A stretch of DNA of 64,000 nt from Actinomycetota bacterium (lineage in GTDB: Bacteria > Actinomycetota > Acidimicrobiia > Acidimicrobiales > Aldehydirespiratoraceae): assembly GCA_029979265.1 (NCBI GenBank), contig JAPOHW010000003.1, positions 1-64,000 of the forward strand, read 5' to 3'. The notes below the pieces were generated by a model. That model made no database searches. It had not been told where the DNA came from and worked only from the letters and a program-made list of their open reading frames with translations. A program made the position numbers and the translations under genes. This document shows positions 35,653 through 43,767 of this stretch, piece by piece. Position 1 is the stretch's first letter; every line of letters starts with the position of its first letter.

Positions 35653-37353
35653 TCATCCCCGGGTGACGGGCTTGTACTTGATGCGGTGGGGGCGCATCGC
35701 GTCAACACCGTGTTCGCGCTTGCGGTACTCGGCGTAATCACTGAAGTTTCCTTCGAACCAGCGGACCTGTGAGTCGCCCTCGAACGCCACGATGTGGGTT
35801 GCGACTCGGTCGAGGAACCACCGGTCGTGCGAAACGATGACCGCACAACCGGCGTAGGCCTCGATGGCATCCTCGAGCGCCCGCAGCGTGTCGATGTCGA
35901 GGTCGTTGGTCGGCTCGTCGAGCAGCAGGACGTTGGCGCCCTCCTTGAGGACCTTGGCCAGATGCACGCGATTGCGCTCGCCGCCGGAGAGGTTTCCCAC
36001 CATCTTCTGCTGGTCGGGACCCTTGAAATTGAATGATGCAACGTAGGAGCGCCCGTGCATCTCGCGCCCCCCGATCTCGAGGTGATCGACGCCTCCGGTG
36101 ATCTCGTCGTAGACGGTTTTGTGCGGATCGAGCGTGCGGTTCTGATCGACGTAGCCGAGTTGCACGGTGCTGCCGAGCGTGATGGAACCGGAGTCGGGTG
36201 CTGCGACCGGATCGTTTGTGCCTTCGAACTCGTCGATCAGCATCTTGAAGAGGGTGGACTTCCCGGCGCCGTTGGCACCGATGACTCCGACGATGCCAGC
36301 AGGGGGCAGGGTGAAGGAGAAGTCGTCGATGAGGAGTTTGTCTCCGAAGGCTTTGGCGATGTGCTCGGCCTCGATCACGACATCGCCCAGTCGCTTGTTG
36401 GCGGGGATGACGATCGAGAGATCCTCAGCCCGGCCCTCGGCCGCTTTCGCCTCTTCCAGCAACTTGTCGTACGCCGCCAAGCGAGCCTTTCCCTTCGACT
36501 GGCGTGCCTTTGGCGCCATCCGGACCCACTCGAGCTCGCGCTTGAGTGTTCGGGTCCGTTTGTCGTCGTCGCGCTTCTCCTGTGCGATTCGGGCTTCCTT
36601 TTGTTCCAGAAAGCCCGAGTAGTTGCCCTCGAACGGATAGCCCCGGCCATGATCGAGTTCGAGGATCCAACCGGCGACGTTGTCGAGGAAGTAGCGGTCG
36701 TGGGTCACCGCCACCACGGTGCCGGCGTAGTCCTGCAGGGTCCGTTCGAGCCACGCAACCGATTCGGCGTCGAGATGGTTGGTCGGCTCGTCGAGCAACA
36801 ACAGATCGGGCTTGGCGAGAAGCAGGCGAGCCATCGCCACCCGGCGGATCTCACCGCCCGAAAGGTTCTCCACGCTCCAGTCGCCCGGTGGTGTGCGGAG
36901 TGCGTCCATTGCGATCTCCACCGTGCGCTGGAGGTCCCATGCACCGATTGCTTCGATCTTGGACTCGAGGTCGGCCTGCTTGGCCCCGAGCTTCTCGAAA
37001 TCGGCGTCGGGGTCGCTCCATGCAGCGAGTACCCGGTCGTACTCGGCGAGCAGGGCCGATGCTTCACCGGCGCCGTCCATGACGTTCTCGAGCACCGTCT
37101 TGGTGGGATCGAGCTCGGGCTCTTGCTCGAGCATGCCGACGGTGTAGCCCTCACCGAGCTTGGCCTCTCCCGTGAAGTCGGTATCGATGCCCGCCATGAT
37201 CTTGAGCAGCGTCGACTTGCCGGCACCGTTCGGACCGAGCACGCCGATTTTTGCTCCCGGAAAGAACGAGAGCGTGATGTCTTTCAGCACATCTCGGCTC
37301 GGCGGAATGAACTTGCCGACCCTGTGCATGGTGTAGATGAACTGCGCTGCCAT
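35653..37353 (-). CDS. ettA: energy-dependent translational throttle protein EttA (ABC-F)
   Basis: 'MAAQFIYTMHRVGKFIPPSRDVLKDITLSFFPGAKIGVLGPNGAGKSTLLKIMAG'; two ABC cassettes, 'NLSGGE' twice. Confidence 0.95.
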   Translation of the reverse strand: MAAQFIYTMHRVGKFIPPSRDVLKDITLSFFPGAKIGVLGPNGAGKSTLLKIMAGIDTDFTGEAKLGEGYTVGMLEQEPELDPTKTVLENVMDGAGEASALLAEYDRVLAAWSDPDADFEKLGAKQADLESKIEAIGAWDLQRTVEIAMDALRTPPGDWSVENLSGGEIRRVAMARLLLAKPDLLLLDEPTNHLDAESVAWLERTLQDYAGTVVAVTHDRYFLDNVAGWILELDHGRGYPFEGNYSGFLEQKEARIAQEKRDDDKRTRTLKRELEWVRMAPKARQSKGKARLAAYDKLLEEAKAAEGRAEDLSIVIPANKRLGDVVIEAEHIAKAFGDKLLIDDFSFTLPPAGIVGVIGANGAGKSTLFKMLIDEFEGTNDPVAAPDSGSITLGSTVQLGYVDQNRTLDPHKTVYDEITGGVDHLEIGGREMHGRSYVASFNFKGPDQQKMVGNLSGGERNRVHLAKVLKEGANVLLLDEPTNDLDIDTLRALEDAIEAYAGCAVIVSHDRWFLDRVATHIVAFEGDSQVRWFEGNFSDYAEYRKREHGVDAMRPHRIKYKPVTRG

Positions 37354-37366
37354 GGTTACCGAGGCT

Positions 37367-37416
37367 ATCGGGCACAAAACGGCCAAGGCCCGAGGGTGAA
37401 GGCAGGGCCCTCGGGC
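37367..37416 (-). terminator. putative Rho-independent terminator/attenuator between NYN-S1 gene and ettA
   Basis: Perfect 9-bp stem GCCCGAGGG/CCCTCGGGC (37388-37396 / 37408-37416) followed on the minus strand by CTTGGCCGTTTTG. Confidence 0.5.
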
Positions 37417-37434
37417 GGCGGGCGAACCGACGAG

Positions 37435-38535
37435 TCACCGGCGTCGTGTTGCGCGACCTCGTGTTGCGGCGGCGTTTTTGGTGGGTGCTGCCTTTTTGGC
37501 TGTGGCTTTCTTGCCGGGCGTTGACTTGGTTGCTGCCTTTTTGGCTGCGGCTTTCTTGCCGGGCGTTGACTTGGTTGCTGCCTTCTTGGCTGCTGTCTTC
37601 TTTGTGGCGGTTTTCCTGGTGGGTGCTGCCTTTTTGGCTGCGGCTCTCTTGGTGGGAGCTGCCTTCTTGGTTGCCGTTCTGCTGCCGGAGCCGTCGAGAG
37701 CGATGAGCCCGGCGTCGATGCCGAGACGCTCGTGGTCGTAGCGGTGAATGACAACACGGAAGCTCTGGCCGAGCGTCACTGCGTCTCGGGCTCGCTGCGG
37801 CGCTGGATCCCCCATGAGGCGAAGCGGGAGATAGAGCGTCATCGAACCACTCGTCGCATATGCCCCGTGGGACGAGAACTCGGCGACGGTGGCGTTCACC
37901 ATCGATCCCTCCGGATGCCGTCTCCGGAACGTATTCCACGCAGCGCGCGGATTCGAACCCGGACCGACCGGCTCGGACGTCGCCGATGCACGCGCCTTCG
38001 ACGTTCTGGCGGCCTTTTTGGCGACCCGCTTGGCGGGCTTCTTGTCGGCCTTCGTCTTCGCTTCGGTCTGCTTCGGTTCGGCGTTCTCTGCTGTTGCTCG
38101 AGCCCGGCGGCTCACCGGTCCGCGAACCGGGGCGCGTGGCACGAAGATCCACCCCACCCCAGGGATCGGCTTTCCACCGATCAGGCGACCCTCGTCGAAC
38201 AGCCATCCGAACGTACCGTGGAACTCCTGGAACGAATCATTGGACAGGACCACAGCCTGGGCCCGGTCGGCGACCTGCAAGATGAAGGTGTCGCCCCGTC
38301 CGATCACCCCCGCCGGCGGCGTGATGATCTCGTTTGCGTCGATTGCGGCTCGCACCGCCTGCTGCTCTTCCTTCGCCACCCGGTGCTCGAACGATGCGTC
38401 GACAATGACGGTCACGATGTCGAACGCATACTCGGACGTGAACGTGGCCACCGCCTCGCGCAATTGCTCGAGGCTCGGCTCGGCTCGGCTCTCGGTGGCG
38501 ATGTTGGAACCGTCCACGACGGCGTGCTTGGGCAT
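37435..38535 (-). CDS. NYN-domain (Zc3h12a-like) RNase fused to S1-like domain and histone-H1/AlgP-like Lys/Ala-rich tail
   Basis: 'HAVVDGSNIATE', 'VIVDASFEHRV', 'VLSNDSFQEFHGTFGWLFDEGRLIGGKPIPGVGWIFVPR'; middle 'GSMVNATVAEFSSHGAYATSGSMTLYLPLRLMGDP' S1-like; tail AAKKAATKSTPGKKA repeats. Confidence 0.85.
   Translation of the reverse strand: MPKHAVVDGSNIATESRAEPSLEQLREAVATFTSEYAFDIVTVIVDASFEHRVAKEEQQAVRAAIDANEIITPPAGVIGRGDTFILQVADRAQAVVLSNDSFQEFHGTFGWLFDEGRLIGGKPIPGVGWIFVPRAPVRGPVSRRARATAENAEPKQTEAKTKADKKPAKRVAKKAARTSKARASATSEPVGPGSNPRAAWNTFRRRHPEGSMVNATVAEFSSHGAYATSGSMTLYLPLRLMGDPAPQRARDAVTLGQSFRVVIHRYDHERLGIDAGLIALDGSGSRTATKKAAPTKRAAAKKAAPTRKTATKKTAAKKAATKSTPGKKAAAKKAATKSTPGKKATAKKAAPTKNAAATRGRATRRR
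37440..37690 (-). repeat. coding tandem repeat encoding Lys/Ala-rich tail; 45-nt perfect-period unit twice
   Basis: GGCTTTCTTGCCGGGCGTTGACTTGGTTGCTGCCTTnTTGGCTG at 37504 and 37549 (+ strand reading), plus degenerate copies. Confidence 0.85.
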
Positions 38536-38587
38536 GGGGGTCAGTCAAGCAGGTGCATGCGTGGTGCCGGTGGTTAGGGTGCTCGAT

Positions 38588-39247
38588 GTGATCCGAGCAG
38601 TGCTCTTCGACTTCGGTGGCGTGATCCTGTCGAGTCCGTTCGAGGCCTTCAATCGGTACGAGGCGGAAGCGGGATTGCCGAGTGACACGATCCGGCGGAT
38701 CAACGCCATGAATCCCGATGCCAACGCATGGGCACACTTCGAACGCGGTGAAGTCTCGGTTGCCGGCTTCAAGGAACGTTTCGAGGCGGAGGCGAGGGCA
38801 CTCGGCTTCGACGTCGATGCGCAACGGGTCGTCGACGCGTTGCGGGGGGTGATTCGGCCCGCCATGGTCGAAGCGCTCCGCCGTTGTGCTGCGAACTTCA
38901 AAACGGCGATGCTGACCAACAACTTCAAGCCCCCGTCCGGTTCGGGGACCGAAGCAATGGTCGCGCAATCGGCAATCGACGGTGATGGCCAACCACTCGA
39001 CGAGATTCACGCGCTCTTCGACGAGATCATCGAGTCGAGCGTCGTGGGCGTGCGAAAGCCCGAGCCGCGCTTCTACGAGATCGCCTGTGAGCGGCTCGAG
39101 GTCGAACCTTCCGAATGTGTGTTTCTCGATGATCTCGGAATCAACCTGAAACCGGCGAGGGCGATGGGGATGCAGACCATCAAGGTGGTCGACCCGGACG
39201 TTGCCCTTGTCGAATTGGAGACGATCACCGGTCTCGACCTGCGTTGA
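38588..39247 (+). CDS. HAD family hydrolase
   Basis: GTG start; 'AVLFDFGGVILSSPFEAF', 'AMLTNNFKPP', 'GVRKPEPRFYEIACERLEVEPSECVFLDDLGINLKPARAMGMQTIKV'. Confidence 0.9.
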   Translation: MIRAVLFDFGGVILSSPFEAFNRYEAEAGLPSDTIRRINAMNPDANAWAHFERGEVSVAGFKERFEAEARALGFDVDAQRVVDALRGVIRPAMVEALRRCAANFKTAMLTNNFKPPSGSGTEAMVAQSAIDGDGQPLDEIHALFDEIIESSVVGVRKPEPRFYEIACERLEVEPSECVFLDDLGINLKPARAMGMQTIKVVDPDVALVELETITGLDLR

Positions 39248-39263
39248 GGCAACGGCCTCGATG

Positions 39264-42200
39264 TCAACCGAGCGCTTCGTCGAGCAGAACCTCGAGTTCT
39301 TGGCCGTGAACGGCTGCTGAGCCGCAGGCTGGTGAGCCGGACTCGAAGCGGCTGACCCGATGGATGTCGTGGGTTGCGCCGTGCGCCTCGTAGAGACGCC
39401 CCTTGATCGCATTCCACGGTCCCATGTTTTCCGGCTCCTCCTGCACCCACCGGATGTCGCGGGCGTTCGGATAGGCGTCGAGTTGTTGCTTCACTGCCTC
39501 GAACGGCCACGGATAGAGCTGTTCGACCCGGGCGATCGCAACGTTGGCCTTGCGCCTGTTGCGTTCGGCCATGAGATCGAACGCAACCTTCCCCGAGCAG
39601 AAGATGACCCGTTCGACCGCCTCTGCCGGTGGTGGATTGACGTCGCCTAGCAGCTCTTCGAAGGTGCCCGACATGAGTTCGCTCACTGGAGAACGCGAGT
39701 GCTTCGCCCGCAGCAACGACTTCGGGGTGAACACCACCAGCGGGGTCGACACCGACTGCATCGACTGGCGGCGGAGCAGGTGGAAGAACTGGCTCGCAGT
39801 CGTGGCGTTGCAGACCGATATGTTGTCCTCGGCCGCCAGCAGGAGAAACCGTTCGATTCGGGCCGACGAGTGCTCGGGTCCCTGGCCTTCGTAGCCATGG
39901 GGGAGCAGCATCACCAGGCCGCAGTCCTGGTTCCACTTGTCCTTCGCAGCCACGATGAACTGATCGATGATGATCTGGGCGCCGTTGGCGAAATCGCCGA
40001 ACTGGGCTTCCCACAGGACCAGGGCGTTCGGGTTAGCGATCGCATAGCCGTACTCGAACCCGAGTGCTGCGTACTCGCTCAGCAACGAGTCGTAGACCCA
40101 GAACTGGGTGGTGTCGCTGCCGGTGAGTGCCGTCAGCGGGACGTACTCGCTGCCGGTGTCGTAATCGACGAGCGTCGAGTGACGGTGGCTGAAGGTGCCG
40201 CGCCGGGTGTCCTGACCTGCCAGGCGAACCGAGGTTCCCTCGAGCAACAGGCTTCCATAGGCCATCGCCTCACCCAGTGCCCAGTCGACTTCGCCGCTCT
40301 CGAACAAGCTGTCGCGAGTGGCGAACTGCTGGGCCAGCTTCGGGTGCATCGTGAACCCGTCGGGTTTCGAGGAAAGCGCTGCGTAGATCGTGTCGATGGT
40401 GTCTCGGTCGACTGCCGTGTCGAGGTGAGGCAGTACTCCTGCTCCCGCAGTGGGCAGGTGAGCTCTGTCGCCGCTGTGAGCCGTCTCTCGGGTCTGATCG
40501 AGTGCAGATTGCAGCCGGGCCCGGAAGTCGGCAAGGGCTTCCTCGGCCTCGTCAGGGCTGAGGTCACCGCGCTTCACCAACGAGTTGGTATAGAGCTCGC
40601 GGACGCTCGGTCTCGCATCGATACGCCGGTACATCTCGGGGAGCGTGTAGCTCGGATCGTCACCCTCGTTGTGGCCGTGGCGCCGATAGCAAATCATGTC
40701 GATCACGACGTCCTTGTTGAACGCCTGGCGGTACTCGAATGCCAGGCGCGCGACGCGCACGCACGCCTCGGGATCGTCGCCGTTCACATGGAAGATCGGT
40801 GCCTGGATCATCTTCGCCACGTCGGTGGAGTACTGCGACGACCGCGCTGCGTGCGGAGCTGTCGTGAAACCGACCTGGTTGTTGATGATCACATGAACGC
40901 ACCCACCGACCCGGTAGCCACGAATCTGCGACAGGTTGAGCGTTTCGGCGACCACCCCCTGGCCGGCAAAGGCCGCATCTCCGTGGAGCAGCAGGGGCAA
41001 CACGGGGTACTCGCCGAAGCCGTCCCCGGGCTGGATCAGGTCCATCTGGGCGCGTGCCATACCGAGGACGACGGGATTGACTGCTTCGAGATGCGACGGG
41101 TTGGCGGCCAGTCGTATCGGGAGGTCGGATCCGTTGCGGCTGGTGAACGTTCCGCTCTGACCCAGGTGATATTTCACATCACCGGAACCCATCGTCATGT
41201 TGCCGACACCTTGGCCCTCGAACTCCGAAAAGAGTTGTCCGTAGGTTTTGCCAACGATGTTGACGAGCACGTTGAGCCGACCCCGGTGGGCCATACCGAT
41301 GATCGCCTCGGCCATCCCGTCGTCGGCGGCCGCACCGAGCAGCGCGTCGAGCAGCGGGATGGTCGACTCGGCTCCCTCGATCCCGAAGCGCTTCTGGCCG
41401 ACGTACTTCGTACCGAGGAAGACTTCCAGCGCCTCAGCCGCGTTCAGCCGCTCGAGGATGTGTCGTTGCTCGTCAGGTTGGACCGCACGATCGGCTCCCT
41501 CGAGTCGTTCCTGTATCCAGCGCTTTTCTGCCGGATCCTGGATGTGCATGTACTCGACGCCGACGGTGCGACAGTACGCATCGCGCAGAACACCGAGCAG
41601 GTCGCCGAGCGACATGCGTTCCTCGCCTCCGACCCGGGCGTAGATCCCGGTTGCGCTTCCGGTCAGGAACTGGCGGTCGAGGTCCCAGATGGTGAGGTCG
41701 TAAGTCGCCGGATCGAGCTCCGGGTGCATCGTCGGTTCCTTGACCGCCAACGGATCGAGATCGGCGATCAGGTGACCTCGGACCCGATACATGTTGATCA
41801 GCTGGTTGACCTTGGCCTGCTTTTCCAGCAGCGACGACTCACGGTCGACGGGGTTGATGTCGCGCCGCCACTTCACCGCCTCGTAGGGCACGCCCAGCGA
41901 GCGGAACACGTCGACGTAGAAGTTGTCCTCGCCGAGCAGGAGTTCGTGGACCTTTCGCAAGAACATGCCCGACTCGGCACCCTGAATGACTCGGTGGTCG
42001 TATGTCGACGTCACCGTGATGACCTTCGACACACCCAGATCGGCCAGCGTCGCCGGGTCGGCAGCCTGGAACTCGGTGGGGAAGTCGATCGAGCCCACTC
42101 CGACGATCAGGCTCTGACCCTGCATCAGGCGGGGCACCGACTGCAGTGTGCCGATCGTTCCGGGGTTGGTGAGGCTCACCGTCGTGCCGGTGAAGTCGTC

Positions 42201-42941
42201 GACGCCGAGCTTGCCGTCCCGGGTTTTTCGAATCAGCTCCTCGTACGCCTCCACGAACTGTTCGAAGTCGAGCGTGTCGGCCCTCTTGATGCACGGAACC
42301 ATGAGCGTGCGGGTCCCGTCGGGCTTTTCGAGGTCGACGGCGATCCCGAGCCCGACGTGTTCGTTGCGCAGCAACATCGGCTTGCCGTCATGGGTCGTGG
42401 TGTAGGTGTTGTTCATCGCTGGCATCGAGTCGGCAATGGCGCGAACAACGGCGTACCCGATCAGGTGTGTGAACGAGATCTTGCCGCGCAGCTTGCGGGC
42501 CAAGAAGCCGTTGATGACCTTGCGGTTGACCTCCAACAACTTCGCCGGCACCTGGCGAAACGATGTGGCGGTCGGCACCTCGAGACTCGCCTCCATGTTT
42601 GCTGCAATGCGTGCCGCTGCGCCGCGAATAGGTTCACCCTCGGGTGCTGCGGAGTGCTCGCCGGTCGTCGGCGGGGCGGTGGGGTCGTTCACCACTGCCT
42701 CTGCCTTCGTCTGTGGGGCGGGTTCGGGGACCGGTATTGCCGGTTTCGTCACCTCGCTCGAGTTGACCTCGATGGTCGAAGCCGTCGAAGGTACCGACGG
42801 GGCGGCCCCATTGGCCGGTTCGCCCTCGAACAGGGCCCGCCATTCAGGAGCAACCGAGCTTGGGTCGAGCGCCCACTGCGCTCGCATCTCGTCGGCCATC
42901 CAGGCATTCGGGCCGAGATCAGAAGGGTCGTTGATGGACAC
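39264..42941 (-). CDS. kgd: multifunctional 2-oxoglutarate decarboxylase/dehydrogenase E1 with fused E2 succinyltransferase domain
   Basis: E2 'FTGTTVSLTNPGTIGT' and 'TYDHRVIQGAESGMFLRKVHELLL' followed by E1 'GMAHRGRLNVLVNIVGK', 'HGDAAFAGQGVVAETLNLSQIRGYRVGGCVHVIINNQVGFTT'. Confidence 0.96.
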   Translation of the reverse strand: MSINDPSDLGPNAWMADEMRAQWALDPSSVAPEWRALFEGEPANGAAPSVPSTASTIEVNSSEVTKPAIPVPEPAPQTKAEAVVNDPTAPPTTGEHSAAPEGEPIRGAAARIAANMEASLEVPTATSFRQVPAKLLEVNRKVINGFLARKLRGKISFTHLIGYAVVRAIADSMPAMNNTYTTTHDGKPMLLRNEHVGLGIAVDLEKPDGTRTLMVPCIKRADTLDFEQFVEAYEELIRKTRDGKLGVDDFTGTTVSLTNPGTIGTLQSVPRLMQGQSLIVGVGSIDFPTEFQAADPATLADLGVSKVITVTSTYDHRVIQGAESGMFLRKVHELLLGEDNFYVDVFRSLGVPYEAVKWRRDINPVDRESSLLEKQAKVNQLINMYRVRGHLIADLDPLAVKEPTMHPELDPATYDLTIWDLDRQFLTGSATGIYARVGGEERMSLGDLLGVLRDAYCRTVGVEYMHIQDPAEKRWIQERLEGADRAVQPDEQRHILERLNAAEALEVFLGTKYVGQKRFGIEGAESTIPLLDALLGAAADDGMAEAIIGMAHRGRLNVLVNIVGKTYGQLFSEFEGQGVGNMTMGSGDVKYHLGQSGTFTSRNGSDLPIRLAANPSHLEAVNPVVLGMARAQMDLIQPGDGFGEYPVLPLLLHGDAAFAGQGVVAETLNLSQIRGYRVGGCVHVIINNQVGFTTAPHAARSSQYSTDVAKMIQAPIFHVNGDDPEACVRVARLAFEYRQAFNKDVVIDMICYRRHGHNEGDDPSYTLPEMYRRIDARPSVRELYTNSLVKRGDLSPDEAEEALADFRARLQSALDQTRETAHSGDRAHLPTAGAGVLPHLDTAVDRDTIDTIYAALSSKPDGFTMHPKLAQQFATRDSLFESGEVDWALGEAMAYGSLLLEGTSVRLAGQDTRRGTFSHRHSTLVDYDTGSEYVPLTALTGSDTTQFWVYDSLLSEYAALGFEYGYAIANPNALVLWEAQFGDFANGAQIIIDQFIVAAKDKWNQDCGLVMLLPHGYEGQGPEHSSARIERFLLLAAEDNISVCNATTASQFFHLLRRQSMQSVSTPLVVFTPKSLLRAKHSRSPVSELMSGTFEELLGDVNPPPAEAVERVIFCSGKVAFDLMAERNRRKANVAIARVEQLYPWPFEAVKQQLDAYPNARDIRWVQEEPENMGPWNAIKGRLYEAHGATHDIHRVSRFESGSPACGSAAVHGQELEVLLDEALG

Positions 42942-42981
42942 GCGCCACAGCATACGAGCCGACCGCGGTATGGTCCGACGG

Positions 42982-43764
42982 GTGCGGATCGCGACGTGGA
43001 ATGTCAACTCCTTGAACGCCCGAGTCGGCCGGGTCGAGCGCTGGTTGAAGACCTTCGAACCCGATGTGTTGTGCCTGCAGGAGACGAAGCTCGCCGACGA
43101 TGCATTTCCGGCACTCGCCTTCGAGGCGCTCGGCTACGAGTCCTTCCACCATGGGCAGGGCCAATGGAACGGCGTGGCGATCCTCAGCAAGGTCGGGCTC
43201 GACGACCCGATCGGTGGGTTCGGTGACGGTGCCGACCCTGACGTTGATGCTCGGATCGCCTGGGCGACATGCGGCGGTGTCCGCGTCGCCAGCTGCTACG
43301 TCCCCAACGGCCGGTCGCTCGACCATGAGCACTACCAGTACAAGTTGCGATGGCTCGATCGGCTCGCCGGCGATCTCGACGGGCAGTGCGACCCGGGCGA
43401 CGATGTTGTTGTCGTCGGCGACTACAACATCTGCCCAGCCGACATGGACTGCTGGGACCCGAAGGCGTTCGCAACCCAGACACACACCAGCCAGGCCGAG
43501 CGCGACAAGCTCGCTGCGCTCGAAGCGTGGGGCCTGGTGGACGTCTTTCGTGAGCACCATGACGCCGATCGTCTCTATTCGTGGTGGGACTACCGCGGCG
43601 GCAACTTCCACAAGAAGATGGGCTTGCGAATCGATCTGCTCATGACCACGCAATCCGTCGCTGATGCAACGCGCGTGGCGCTGATCGATCGCAACGAACG
43701 CAAGGGTCCCAAAGACGACCCGCCCTCCGATCATGCTCCGGTCTTCATCGACGTGGAGCGCTGA
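42982..43764 (+). CDS. xth: exodeoxyribonuclease III
   Basis: 'VRIATWNVNSLNARVGRVERWLKTFEPDVLCLQETKLADDAFP', 'VVVVGDYNICP', 'GLRIDLLMTT', 'PPSDHAPVFIDV'. Confidence 0.94.
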   Translation: MRIATWNVNSLNARVGRVERWLKTFEPDVLCLQETKLADDAFPALAFEALGYESFHHGQGQWNGVAILSKVGLDDPIGGFGDGADPDVDARIAWATCGGVRVASCYVPNGRSLDHEHYQYKLRWLDRLAGDLDGQCDPGDDVVVVGDYNICPADMDCWDPKAFATQTHTSQAERDKLAALEAWGLVDVFREHHDADRLYSWWDYRGGNFHKKMGLRIDLLMTTQSVADATRVALIDRNERKGPKDDPPSDHAPVFIDVER

Positions 43765-43767
43765 GGC

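Noticed and set aside
37440-37690. Possible CRISPR or non-coding tandem repeat
   Set aside because: Period is a multiple of 3, encodes AAKKA-type tail in frame, and there are no unique spacers.
39699-43226. 1175-aa ORF antisense to kgd
   Set aside because: Shadow ORF of a high-GC gene; Val/Gly/Arg/Asp-rich with no domain motifs, whereas the opposite strand is a clear Kgd.
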